From contig CALBVY010000045.1 of NCBI GenBank assembly GCA_937969495.1, positions 1 to 64,000 on the forward strand: a stretch of 64,000 nt of DNA, read 5' to 3'. The DNA comes from an uncultured Verrucomicrobiales bacterium. GTDB taxonomy: Bacteria; Verrucomicrobiota; Verrucomicrobiia; Verrucomicrobiales; Akkermansiaceae. Position 1 is the first letter of the stretch. Every line of letters begins with the position of its first letter. Shown here piece by piece: positions 50,272 to 59,972 of the stretch. The position numbers and the translations under genes are program-made. Under the pieces are notes generated by a model. It saw only the letters and a list, made by a program, of their open reading frames with translations, did not search any database and had not been told where the DNA came from.

Positions 50272-51306
50272 TTAAATGGAATGAACGATGATTTTATGGA
50301 GATGTTTTTCGTGTGTATCTACTTTAATAGAGACACTATCACCTAGAAAGGCATGAATAACTTCGCTATTAGTTTGGGTGTGATTTGAAGGGCTAGTGAT
50401 GATCATACTGCCGCCTCCAGCGAGAGCCATGGGGAGAAGGAGTTGGTCTGCTAGGTGATGGCTTACGACGGCTCCAGAGCAGAGGTGGTTATTCATGGAT
50501 TTTGCAGCTGTTTTAGCGACAATATCACCTGATTTTCCATGTGCTCCGTATGAGGTGACGATTTCACTGACATGCTCGTAGTGGACTCCGATTGCGAGGC
50601 AGTTTCCTGGGCCAGAGGAATTGTTAGCATGAATTGTTCTGATATCAGCTGGTGGATTTAGATCATGCCATTTGAGGTGTTCCTGAGCAGTTTTGATTTC
50701 TCTATCCGCGACAGAGTTTTTGACGTGTGCTAGGTGGCAGTGGATATGGCGTGAGAGTTCTTTGCCTTTTTCTGTGAGATGAAGGGCTGTTATCTTTTTG
50801 TTGGGTTCTATTACGACTTTGATTTTACCTCCTCCTGCTGGTGCGAAGCCATGTTGGAGGAGTTCTAGATGGACGGTTGCGCCCATGCGCTTGAGTTGAG
50901 GTAGAAAGACCTGTTGGAGGTAATCTGTAGTGGGTGCCATTGGGTTATGGGTACCACCTTCGAGTATCAGGGTGGAAGGTGCATCAGCATAAAGTAGGAC
51001 AGGGATGAGAGTTTGGGTGAGGAGTGAGGTGCTGCCTGCTGTGCCGATGCTGAAGTGGTAATCACCTGCGATGATTTTGCTAGGATTAAAGAGGAGTTCG
51101 CTTGAGCCGATCGTTGAGCCATCGGTGGAGGCATCTGAAATCGCTGTAGCGGCTTGCACACAAGTGAGATGCTGACGTTGAAGACCGCCTTTGCGCCGTT
51201 TACCCCGGATATTGGTGATGTGGAATGCTTTACCTGTGATGATAGAGAGACTGAGTGCAGAGCGGAGAATCTGTCCTCCGCCATTTTCGCCGTTAATTTG
51301 AATCAT
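50272..51306 (-). CDS. rtcA: RNA 3'-terminal phosphate cyclase
   Basis: INGENGGGQILRSALSLSIITGKAFHITNIRGKRRKGGLQRQHLTCVQA; next to rtcB. Confidence 0.95.
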   Translation of the reverse strand: MIQINGENGGGQILRSALSLSIITGKAFHITNIRGKRRKGGLQRQHLTCVQAATAISDASTDGSTIGSSELLFNPSKIIAGDYHFSIGTAGSTSLLTQTLIPVLLYADAPSTLILEGGTHNPMAPTTDYLQQVFLPQLKRMGATVHLELLQHGFAPAGGGKIKVVIEPNKKITALHLTEKGKELSRHIHCHLAHVKNSVADREIKTAQEHLKWHDLNPPADIRTIHANNSSGPGNCLAIGVHYEHVSEIVTSYGAHGKSGDIVAKTAAKSMNNHLCSGAVVSHHLADQLLLPMALAGGGSMIITSPSNHTQTNSEVIHAFLGDSVSIKVDTHEKHLHKIIVHSI

Positions 51307-51333
51307 ATGAGATGTGTTGGTGATAGGGTGAAG

Positions 51334-51361
51334 CCCTTACCTGCTGAGTAACAGGTAAGGG
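51334..51361. repeat. Perfect 10-bp inverted repeat between rtcB and rtcA
   Basis: CCCTTACCTG ctgagtaa CAGGTAAGGG. Confidence 0.85.
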
Positions 51362-51372
51362 TATATTAGGGG

Positions 51373-52860
51373 TTAGTCATCTGCCTTGCTGGCGTCTTTG
51401 ATTACGAAACGTGCTTTGAGCTTTGCTACAACGCTGGCGAGTCCTGCCTGCTCAACGCTATCAAGAACTTCTTGGAAGTCCTTGTAAGCGTCAGGAGCCT
51501 CATCGCGTGGATAGGCGCGACTGTTATGCATGATGTCATGGTTATCAAGATCGGTATCAACGTCTTTTTGGTCAAGCTCGCGGAATGCATGTTTACGCCC
51601 CATTCTGCGACCTGCGCCATGGTTTACTGAGTAGCAGCTTTTTTCAGCACCTGGGAGCGCAGTCATGATTACTGATCCATCACGTGGATTCCCTGGGAGG
51701 AGGATGGGGTGTCCAGTTTCATAAAATGGAGTCTCTGATAGATCATGATGGCCAGCAGGAAAGGCGCGAGTAGCGCCTTTACGGTGAATCCATTGCTTTT
51801 GGTTGTGGATAATTTCCTGACGGGCGATGTTATGACTGATGAAGTAGATGAAATTACCCTTGGATCCAGGGAGGACTTCTTGGAATGCCTCGAGGACGAG
51901 TTGGTTGATAAACAGATGGTTGACAGTCGCAAAGTTTGCGCCCATTGCCATGTCATCGATGTAATCGTTGGCTTCCTGAGTTCCCAGCGGAGCATAGACG
52001 AGCTTTTTGTCGTTTGCAGGATAGGGAATTCCCCAAGCATCAAACTTCTGCTCCAGTGTTTTAAACTGTCGAGATGCTAGATCGTGGCCAAATCCACGCG
52101 ATCCACAGTGGGAGAGAAAAGCGATATGCTGGTCTTTCAGTCCAAATACCTCAGCCGCTCTTTGAGCGTCGGATTCTTTGATCACTTCAACACGTTCGGC
52201 CTCCCCAAAGTGATTTCCTCCTCCGTAGGTTCCAACTTGTTGCATCTTCCCAAGAAAGCGATCACGGTATCCGGTATTGAGCATAAGATCGAGGCGCTTC
52301 TGGAGTGCTCCCGTAGAGCCATCGTGACCAAAGTGGTAGCTGTCTTCACAGCGCGTTGCCCACTCGGGGGGGATACCTAACTGATTACAAACCCATTCGC
52401 TGGCTCCTTCTGTGGCCATACGGTAGCCGAGTTCGTGATTAATTTCACGACCATGCTGAGAATGGCGTTGGCCTTTACCTGCACCAGTAGGGGTGCGTTT
52501 ACAGATGGCATTAATCAGGGCGCGGCGTGTTATTTTGTCATCAATTACCTCATCGAGAATATTAAATTGGATGAGGCTCATGGAGCACTTGATATCAACA
52601 CCAACTGGGCCAGGATAAATATGTGTGGGTGATGCCATGACACAGCCGATGGGTGCACCGTAACCTGCGTGCGCATCTGGGTTAAGAACGACTTCTGTGA
52701 CGCCAGGAGCTCCGCGTGAATTTAGAGCCTGTTTTAAGCAAGTGGAATCAAAGCTTTCCATAATTGATTTGTTGCCGATGACGGTGATGGGTTTTCCGTT
52801 ATTGTTAGGTGCAGGAATAAAGCCAGTGGCTGAGCCTGTAGTATGGATAAGATGTTTCAT
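51373..52860 (-). CDS. rtcB: RNA-splicing ligase RtcB
   Basis: NPDAHAGYGAPIGCVMAS, GTYGGGNHFGEAERVEV, SHCGSRGFGHDLA, NHGAGRRMGRKHA. Confidence 0.97.
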   Translation of the reverse strand: MKHLIHTTGSATGFIPAPNNNGKPITVIGNKSIMESFDSTCLKQALNSRGAPGVTEVVLNPDAHAGYGAPIGCVMASPTHIYPGPVGVDIKCSMSLIQFNILDEVIDDKITRRALINAICKRTPTGAGKGQRHSQHGREINHELGYRMATEGASEWVCNQLGIPPEWATRCEDSYHFGHDGSTGALQKRLDLMLNTGYRDRFLGKMQQVGTYGGGNHFGEAERVEVIKESDAQRAAEVFGLKDQHIAFLSHCGSRGFGHDLASRQFKTLEQKFDAWGIPYPANDKKLVYAPLGTQEANDYIDDMAMGANFATVNHLFINQLVLEAFQEVLPGSKGNFIYFISHNIARQEIIHNQKQWIHRKGATRAFPAGHHDLSETPFYETGHPILLPGNPRDGSVIMTALPGAEKSCYSVNHGAGRRMGRKHAFRELDQKDVDTDLDNHDIMHNSRAYPRDEAPDAYKDFQEVLDSVEQAGLASVVAKLKARFVIKDASKADD

Positions 52861-52888
52861 ATTGTTATGGGTTGTGTTGGCGTAGATA

Positions 52889-52905
52889 TAGAAATATGTG
52901 TGCCA
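52889..52905 (-). promoter_or_regulatory. Candidate sigma-54 (-24/-12) promoter of rtcBA
   Basis: Minus strand TTGGCACACATATTTCT resembles TGGCACG-N4-TTGCW (the -12 GC is TC here), ~30 bp upstream of the rtcB start. Confidence 0.55.
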
Positions 52906-53053
52906 ACTTGTAATTTATGGATTTATTTTTTAATCAACTAATTTACAGTGAATGACTTACGTTTTTACTAGCATGAATCTTTAAGTTGTGTATTTTTTAT
53001 TTTTACGATAAAAATATATCGTGTTTTATATTTTATTCTCTAAATTTTAATCT

Positions 53054-54652
53054 GTGCAAGATAAGAAAAAGACACGCGTGATTGGGTTTTTGGGTACCAA
53101 CTTGGATTCTGCTCAAGGGCCCGAGCGTTGGAGGAAGTGGCGACCCACGGTAGATGTGTGCTCTAGAGAAGATTTTCTCGTTGATCGGTATGAGCTGCTC
53201 TATGAGGAAGATTTTACTGAACTTGCCATAGAGGTTATGGCCGATATTCGTCAAGTATCACCAGAGACTGAGGTGATTGGTAGGGTTTTGGGAATTAAGA
53301 AGGCTTGGGATTTTGAGGATGTTTTTGCTAAGTTGTATGATTATTCACGACAGCAAGAATATGATGCTGATGTATGGAGTAATTTTATACATATTACTAC
53401 TGGAACACACGTGGCTCAGATTTGTTTATTTTTACTAACTGAATCGCGTCATTTTCCTGGGCGTTTGATACAGACTTCACCTCCACGTGGGCGTGGGCAA
53501 GGGGGAATGACATTCATTGATCTGGACCTTTCAAAATATGATAGATTGGCAACTCGTTTTAATGAAGAGAAGGAGGAAGCCAGAGATTTTTTGAAGTCCG
53601 GTATTGCGACGCGTAATGAAGCCTTTAATCGATTAATTGAAGAGGTCGAAGTGGTGGCTTTGCGTTCTCATGCCCCGATATTATTGACTGGGCCCACGGG
53701 TGCAGGCAAATCTAGATTGGCGCGAAGGATTTATGAACTTCGTCAGCAGCGTTGTGGAGTAGAGGGTGCTTTTGTAGAGGTGAACTGTGCTACCTTGCGT
53801 GGAGATACAGCGATGAGTGCTCTTTTTGGGCATAAAAAAGGAGCGTTTACTGGTGCGCAATCTGATCGTCCAGGACTCCTGCGAGAAGCGCAAGGTGGGT
53901 TATTGTTTCTTGATGAAATAGGAGAGCTTGGCACTGATGAGCAAGCAGTTCTACTTCGTGCCGTTGAAGAGGGAGTTTATCTGCCTGTAGGGAGTGATCG
54001 CGCAGTGAAAAGTAAGTTTCAGTTGATTGCTGGTACAAATAGAGACCTGCGTCAAGAAGTGGCAAATGGAGGTTTTCGTGAAGACTTGTTAGCGAGGATT
54101 AATACATGGACATTTGAGCTTCCAGGTTTGGCGCAGAGAAAAGAAGATATTGAGCCGAACCTTGATTTTGAGTTAGAAAAGTTTACAGCCGTTTCAGGGC
54201 GGCAAGTGACCCTTAATAAAGAGGCGAGAAAAACATTTCTCCAGTTTGCCACATCTAAAGATGCGTCTTGGAGAGGTAATTTTAGAGATCTTAATTCAGC
54301 TGTAATCCGTATGGCAACTCTTGCTCCGCATGGAAGAGTTCGTGTGGACGAAGTGATGGCAGAGCAGCAGAGGTTATCTGCGGCTTGGTATCGTGATGAG
54401 AAAGATCAATCTGAAATTCTATTACGAAGTGTATTAGGTGAAAGGCGTTATCTAGAGATTGATCCATTTGATCGAGTTCAGCTTGCTTACGTAGTTGAGA
54501 TTTGTCGTTCCTCGAAGAATGTTAGTGAAGCGGGGCGACAACTATTTGCAGTATCCAGAGTAGGAAAAAAATCATTGAACGATTCAGATAGACTGAGAAA
54601 GTATTTGGCGAAGTATGGATTGATTTTCTCAGAGGTTTGTTCTGTTAGTTAG
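53054..54652 (+). CDS. rtcR: Sigma-54-dependent transcriptional regulator RtcR
   Basis: RtcR-like N-terminal domain (VIGFLGTNLDSAQGPERWRKWRPTVDVC...), AAA+ (LLTGPTGAGKSRLARRIYELR; GAFTGA motif; LFLDEIGELGTDEQAVLLRAVEEG); GTG start, divergent from rtcB. Confidence 0.95.
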   Translation: MQDKKKTRVIGFLGTNLDSAQGPERWRKWRPTVDVCSREDFLVDRYELLYEEDFTELAIEVMADIRQVSPETEVIGRVLGIKKAWDFEDVFAKLYDYSRQQEYDADVWSNFIHITTGTHVAQICLFLLTESRHFPGRLIQTSPPRGRGQGGMTFIDLDLSKYDRLATRFNEEKEEARDFLKSGIATRNEAFNRLIEEVEVVALRSHAPILLTGPTGAGKSRLARRIYELRQQRCGVEGAFVEVNCATLRGDTAMSALFGHKKGAFTGAQSDRPGLLREAQGGLLFLDEIGELGTDEQAVLLRAVEEGVYLPVGSDRAVKSKFQLIAGTNRDLRQEVANGGFREDLLARINTWTFELPGLAQRKEDIEPNLDFELEKFTAVSGRQVTLNKEARKTFLQFATSKDASWRGNFRDLNSAVIRMATLAPHGRVRVDEVMAEQQRLSAAWYRDEKDQSEILLRSVLGERRYLEIDPFDRVQLAYVVEICRSSKNVSEAGRQLFAVSRVGKKSLNDSDRLRKYLAKYGLIFSEVCSVS

Positions 54653-54668
54653 TGTGATTTTTTGATGA

Positions 54669-54974
54669 TTATGGGGAACAAAAGACGGATCGCTTTTTGG
54701 GAAGCCGACACCGAGCGAGCGGCTCGAAGTTTTTTCAGCTTTGCCAAAAGGAGAAAAGTATCAAGTTGTTCTGAAAGATGCCGAGCATCATGCCTTTGCA
54801 GATCAAAGACTAGGTAGGGGGAAGGTGAACCCTAATCATCACCGTGTGATCAAAGCGCTGAGTAGTGCATTCTGGGATAGTTCATTGAAAAAAAATGAGG
54901 CAGCAAAAGAATGGCTGCTAGGTAAAAAGCCAAAATTACTTATGCAGGATGGTGATCTCTGGCAGTTGAAGTGA
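54669..54974 (+). pseudogene. 5'-truncated alpha/beta hydrolase-like remnant
   Basis: Frame opens directly after tandem TGA TGA: LWGTKDGSLFGKPTPSERLEVFSALPKGEKYQVVLKDAEHHAFADQRLGRGKVNPNHHRVIKALSSAFWDSSLKKNEAAKEWLLGKKPKLLMQDGDLWQLK*; looks like only the C-terminal third of a hydrolase (GTKD...AEHHAF). Confidence 0.65.
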
Positions 54975-54996
54975 TTACAGTTAACGCTTATTGTGT

Positions 54997-55524
54997 TTAA
55001 TAAGAGATCACAGCATTTACTGGTGTATCTCCTAGTAAGTCTCGCCCTTTGAGATCTGTCAGTTCAATAAGAAAAGAGGCGGCTACAAGGTGAGCATCGA
55101 GTTCTTTAATTAGCTTAATGGCTGCGGCGGCTGTTCCTCCGGTAGCTAAGAGATCATCGATTAGTAAGACGTTTTCACCGGGAAGGATGGCATCTTTATG
55201 GATTTCTACCACGTTTTCTCCATATTCTAGTGAATAGGCGATGCTGTGAGTTTGCCACGGAAGTTTTCCCTTTTTCCTCACGGGGATAAAGCCTGCGTTT
55301 AGATTGAGAGCTACAGGAGTGGCGAAGATAAACCCACGGGCATCGATACCGACGACTTTATCGATTTTATTTTCTCCTGCAGTGGCAATGAGCTCATCGA
55401 TCGAGTGTTGTAGCAGGATGGGGTCTGAGAGGATAGGGGAAATGTCTTTAAAGAGGATACCTGGCTTGGGGAAATCTACGACGTCACGGATATGATTGCG
55501 GAGGAGTTGAGAAATATTTTCCAT
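54997..55524 (-). CDS. apt: Adenine phosphoribosyltransferase
   Basis: IRDVVDFPKPGILFKDISPIL, VGIDARGFIFATPVA, VLLIDDLLATGGTAAAAIKLI. Confidence 0.96.
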   Translation of the reverse strand: MENISQLLRNHIRDVVDFPKPGILFKDISPILSDPILLQHSIDELIATAGENKIDKVVGIDARGFIFATPVALNLNAGFIPVRKKGKLPWQTHSIAYSLEYGENVVEIHKDAILPGENVLLIDDLLATGGTAAAAIKLIKELDAHLVAASFLIELTDLKGRDLLGDTPVNAVISY

Positions 55525-55629
55525 GGCTGCTTTTAGCTGGTGAATGCTGGAGATAAAATCACAAAAGTCATTTACACGATGTTTACAGACAAAATACTCT
55601 CTGAATGCTAGCTTCAGCTCGGATTACTG

Positions 55630-56325
55630 ATGAAAGAGCAACCTGTTATACTCGTGGTAGAAGATGATGCAGCTGTGCGCCAAGGTATCGTGGATGCCTT
55701 AGGCTTTGCTGGATATGAGGTGATCTCGGCGTCTGATGGACGCGAGGGGATGGAAAAGGCCTTACGAGCATCGTATCAGCTGATGTTATTAGATCTTGTT
55801 ATGCCGTATCACAGCGGTTTCGAAGTTCTAGAGGCGTTAAGAAAAGAACGCCCTGGCCAACCTGTGATTATTCTTTCTGCACGTGGTGAAGAGGCGGATC
55901 GCGTAAAAGGCCTAACCATGGGTGCGGATGATTATGTGGTGAAGCCATTTAGCGTTAGGGAGCTTCTCGCTAGAGTGGATGCTGTGCTCCGCCGTAGTTC
56001 TGAGCGTTCTGTGGGTGCGGAGATCTATCAATTTCAAGGAGGTAAGATCGATTTTTCCCGTAGAGAGGTAGCCCTTGAAAATGGGCAACGCCATGAACTT
56101 TCTGAGCGGGAGTGTGAGCTTATGCAATATCTGGCATCTAACTCTGGACGGGCGATTGCACGTGAGGAGCTACTGCGTCATGTGTGGCGGATAGATCCTA
56201 AGAATATTGAGACGCGTACGATCGATATGCACGTCGCCCATTTACGAGAAAAGCTCGGAGACTGTGGGAATGATGTGGTGATTACGGTTCGAGGCAAAGG
56301 TTATCGAGTAGGAGGAATGTTATGA
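55630..56325 (+). CDS. Response regulator (OmpR family)
   Basis: Receiver: VVEDDAAVRQGIVDALGFAGYEV, MLLDLVMPYHSGFEVL, MGADDYVVKPFSVRELLARVDAVLRR; winged-helix C-terminus. Confidence 0.93.
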   Translation: MKEQPVILVVEDDAAVRQGIVDALGFAGYEVISASDGREGMEKALRASYQLMLLDLVMPYHSGFEVLEALRKERPGQPVIILSARGEEADRVKGLTMGADDYVVKPFSVRELLARVDAVLRRSSERSVGAEIYQFQGGKIDFSRREVALENGQRHELSERECELMQYLASNSGRAIAREELLRHVWRIDPKNIETRTIDMHVAHLREKLGDCGNDVVITVRGKGYRVGGML

Positions 56326-58298
56326 ATAAGCCGTGGATCATTTGGAGTCTATCAGTGTTCTGTGCCGTTCTGGTATTTGGTGCTATGGGAGTGATTACCC
56401 AGCACACTTTGGGATTAGAAAAAGATCGGGCGCAGGCAGAGGCGCGTGCTGAACTGGAAGAGCGTATTAGGCTCTCACTTTGGAGAATGGACACTGCGGC
56501 GGCAGGTGTTCTAGCTGAGGAAAACAACCGACCAGCTTGGCATTTCAGAGACGTTAGGTTTACAAAACGAGATCACCTAACACCTTTAAATCTCAATGTG
56601 CCAGAAAAAATCAAACTTCACTTTGAGGTGAAGGGTAACAGTCTGAGTACACCGCAGGTGAATCGTTGGAGTGAGGCTGCCGGTGATGGCTTTCTTAATC
56701 CAAGTCAGATCGAACGTGGCTCGGAGTTATCGCGGAAAAAAGAGGAAGATTGGGGGTATTTTCAAAACCTTCTTCTTAATGATCAGGATTACAGTGGCTG
56801 GCAATCTAAGGGGAATATGCAAAATGATCGTGCAGGGGCTAATTTAGATCTACTCCGTGAGATAGTTAGTCGAGATGAGGTAGAAATGATGCTTCCGCCC
56901 AGAGATAAAAATGCGGTGAAGCAGGCAGTGCAGCAGCGAACAGCTAATCCGAACAGGGATGTTAGGTCTCAGTCAGATTATCAGGAAAATTACAGTGTGG
57001 CCGAAAAAAATAAACGCCAGGAAATTGTCCAGAAATCAGTCAACAATAGTAGTGTTAATAAAAAGTGGGCAATGCCGGAGATGAAAAAGCCGGCAGTCAA
57101 AAAAGCGGTAGACGCCAAGGAGTCTGGAGTAAGTGAGCCAAGCCTTACGGTGAATGATAGCGGATCTGTTGAATCCAAATTTCCTACTGACAGTGAATCT
57201 CTCGTAAGCGGCTATCTGTCTCGGTTACGCCCTGTTTGGTTAGGTGGAGATCTTATTTTGGTCAGGGGTCTGCAAGATTCTCGGGGGAAGAAGTTACAGG
57301 GCGTCTGGTTGGATACTGAAAAACTGAAGGTTTCTTTGTTAGGTGATATTGTTGATCTTTTACCGAATGCGCGTCTGGAACCAGCGACTCAAAGTTTGCC
57401 GATCATTTTAGAAGGGCAGGTAGATCCTAATGCCAGTGATCCTATGGTGCTAGCGGCTTTACCTTGGCGGCTTATTCCTGGTGAGGTAGCCACGGTGGAG
57501 CCAGTGGGATGGACCCCGATGCGTAAAACACTTGGCTTAGCCTGGATGGGGGTTTTGTTAGCCGCATTAGCAGCGGGTATACTTCTGCGTGGAGTGGTAA
57601 AGCTCAGTGAGCGGAGGGCTGCATTTGTCTCCTCCGTGACGCACGAGCTGCGTACGCCATTGACTACGTTTGGTCTTTATTCAGATATGCTGGCAGAGGG
57701 GATGGTGAAGGATGAGGAGAAACAAAAAGACTACTTACAGACTCTGCGTAAGGAATCTACACGGCTAACGCACCTAGTGGAGAATGTGCTGGCATATTCA
57801 AGGATTGAACGCGGTAGCGCTCGTGCTCGCGTGGAGAAAGTCAAGATCGGGGCGATGATTGATCGCATCGATGACCGACTAAGATCACGGGCGGAGGAGG
57901 CTGGTATGGAGCTAAATTGTCGCGTTCTTCCAGAAGTGGCTGATCGAGAAATCCATGTGGATACTACGGCGGTGGAGCAAATTCTCTTTAATCTCGTAGA
58001 TAACGCTAGCAAGTATGCCAGTGGTAAAAATGATGGTAAAGTGATAGAGCTCCGCGTATTGGAGAAGTTCAAGGGGATTGCATTTCATGTCTGTGATCAG
58101 GGGCCAGGTATTGCTAAGTCTGAGCATCGTAAGCTTTTTCGAGCTTTTCATAAATCGGCACAGGAAGCGGCTCATAGTAAGCCTGGTGTAGGGCTTGGCT
58201 TAGCGCTCTGCCGTCGGCTTGCGCGTGCATTGGGCGGAGATTTACGGATTCTTAAGCAGAAGAAAGGTTCGTGTTTTGAGTTTTCATTACGATTCTAA
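56322..58298 (+). CDS. Sensor histidine kinase
   Basis: VSSVTHELRTPLTTFGLYSDMLAEG (H-box), LVDNASKYASG (N-box), GPGIAKSEHRKLFRAFHK, PGVGLGLALCRRLA; overlaps RR stop. Confidence 0.94.
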   Translation: MNKPWIIWSLSVFCAVLVFGAMGVITQHTLGLEKDRAQAEARAELEERIRLSLWRMDTAAAGVLAEENNRPAWHFRDVRFTKRDHLTPLNLNVPEKIKLHFEVKGNSLSTPQVNRWSEAAGDGFLNPSQIERGSELSRKKEEDWGYFQNLLLNDQDYSGWQSKGNMQNDRAGANLDLLREIVSRDEVEMMLPPRDKNAVKQAVQQRTANPNRDVRSQSDYQENYSVAEKNKRQEIVQKSVNNSSVNKKWAMPEMKKPAVKKAVDAKESGVSEPSLTVNDSGSVESKFPTDSESLVSGYLSRLRPVWLGGDLILVRGLQDSRGKKLQGVWLDTEKLKVSLLGDIVDLLPNARLEPATQSLPIILEGQVDPNASDPMVLAALPWRLIPGEVATVEPVGWTPMRKTLGLAWMGVLLAALAAGILLRGVVKLSERRAAFVSSVTHELRTPLTTFGLYSDMLAEGMVKDEEKQKDYLQTLRKESTRLTHLVENVLAYSRIERGSARARVEKVKIGAMIDRIDDRLRSRAEEAGMELNCRVLPEVADREIHVDTTAVEQILFNLVDNASKYASGKNDGKVIELRVLEKFKGIAFHVCDQGPGIAKSEHRKLFRAFHKSAQEAAHSKPGVGLGLALCRRLARALGGDLRILKQKKGSCFEFSLRF

Positions 58299-58346
58299 TT
58301 CCAATGATGTCTTGATTGTTAGGTCTGAGCTAAGCAGTTTCACAGC

Positions 58347-59933
58347 GTGTCTAGTAACGGATGGATCAGTGATGTGGTGGGTGCCTGTATAGCAGCTGGT
58401 ATTCAGGAGTATGTGGTGTGTGCTGGGGCCAGAAATTTGGACTTAGTGGTGGCCTTAGCTGATTATGCAGAGAGCGAGGATGCTGGAGAGATCCGTGTGT
58501 TTTCCCACTTTGATGAACGTGCGGCTGGATTTTTTGCCCTTGGTCGTTGTATGGATAGTGGAGTTCCTTGTGCAGTGGTTACCACCTCTGGTACGGCAGT
58601 GGCAGAGCTTTTACCTGCCGTGATTGAGGCGTATTACCAGCAGCGACCATTGATCGTTATCTCGGCGGATCGGCCGGTGCGATTTCGCGGTAGTGGAGCA
58701 CCTCAGGCGATCGAACATGTGGGTATTTTTTCTAACTATGTGCAAGGGTGTGAAGATCTTGAGTGGGCAGACACCCTAAAGCTCTTCGAGGGCTGGAGTG
58801 GGAAGTTGCCATGGCATTTAAATCTATGTTTAGAGGAAAAAGAGAACGCTGCGCAACTTTCAAAAGTTAGACTAGCTGAGCCGGTGATGGACTCTGAAAA
58901 TATTGATGTGCGTCCTGTGTTAGAATGTATCCAGAATGCTTGGCGTGGCATGGTAGTTATGTTAGGTGGATTAGAACCAGAGGATCGAGAAGAGGTTTGG
59001 CATTTTCTCCGTGATCTTGGTGCGCCTGTATTACCTGATAGCACTAGTGGTCTTCGTGAGACTTTGGGTAGGCTGGCGTTGATGGATGGAGATCGTCTAC
59101 TACGTCAAGAGCCGCCAGCTTATATTCTTCGCATTGGTGAAATTCCTGTAGGCCGATACTGGCGTGATTTAGAAGATTTCCCTGAAGTAAACGTCGTGTC
59201 AATGAGCCGAACTGGTTATTCTGGTCTCGCTCGTGAGAGCTCCGTGGTTAAGGGGGATATTTCGCGTAGCGTGAAAGCGCTTGGTGAGATTAGCTCTGTG
59301 GGAGACTCCATGGATCACCTCAAGCTGGCTAACAAGAGGCGAGGGAAAATTAACGATCTGCTAGACTCTTTCCCCGAGAGTGAGCCTGGGATGATTCATA
59401 CGCTCTCTGTGATGGCGACGGTGGGTGGCAGTTTGTATTTGGGGAATAGTTTACCCATCCGGGAGTGGAATGACTTTGCGCAGCGTGATGCTCCTTATGA
59501 GATTGTAAGAGCTAATCGAGGTGCTAACGGGATTGATGGCCAGCTAGCCACTTGGCTGGGAGCGACGGTGGACGAGGAAGATGCTTGGGGGGTCTTTGGT
59601 GACCTTACGGCACTCTATGATCTTGCGGCTCCCTCTTTGTTAGGTCAAGTGCAGGGTAAGGGGCGTATGCTGGTGATTATCAATAACGGAGGTGGAAAAA
59701 TTTTTGATCGTTTACCTGTAGTGCAGCAGCTTGATGAAGGTGTCACGGAGATGGTAACCAATGAACATCAGCATGGCTTTCAAGCATGGGCACAGATGTG
59801 GGGAATGGATTATGTCTGTGTAAAAGGTATTGAAGATTTTGATTTTGAGCCTGGAGAAAAGGCAATGGTAATCGAAGTTGTACCGAGTTCAGAGCAGACC
59901 GAGAAGTTTTGGGAGAAGTTTGATGCCATGTGA
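58347..59933 (+). CDS. menD: 2-succinyl-5-enolpyruvyl-6-hydroxy-3-cyclohexene-1-carboxylate synthase
   Basis: ThDP enzyme; EYVVCAGARNLDLVVALA, HFDERAAGFFALGRC, VVTTSGTAVAELLPAVIEAYYQQRPLIVISADRP, GANGIDGQLATWLG; GTG start. Confidence 0.92.
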   Translation: MSSNGWISDVVGACIAAGIQEYVVCAGARNLDLVVALADYAESEDAGEIRVFSHFDERAAGFFALGRCMDSGVPCAVVTTSGTAVAELLPAVIEAYYQQRPLIVISADRPVRFRGSGAPQAIEHVGIFSNYVQGCEDLEWADTLKLFEGWSGKLPWHLNLCLEEKENAAQLSKVRLAEPVMDSENIDVRPVLECIQNAWRGMVVMLGGLEPEDREEVWHFLRDLGAPVLPDSTSGLRETLGRLALMDGDRLLRQEPPAYILRIGEIPVGRYWRDLEDFPEVNVVSMSRTGYSGLARESSVVKGDISRSVKALGEISSVGDSMDHLKLANKRRGKINDLLDSFPESEPGMIHTLSVMATVGGSLYLGNSLPIREWNDFAQRDAPYEIVRANRGANGIDGQLATWLGATVDEEDAWGVFGDLTALYDLAAPSLLGQVQGKGRMLVIINNGGGKIFDRLPVVQQLDEGVTEMVTNEHQHGFQAWAQMWGMDYVCVKGIEDFDFEPGEKAMVIEVVPSSEQTEKFWEKFDAM

Positions 59934-59972
59934 TTCATGGACATACATTGAGACTAAAGCCAAAGTATGATC

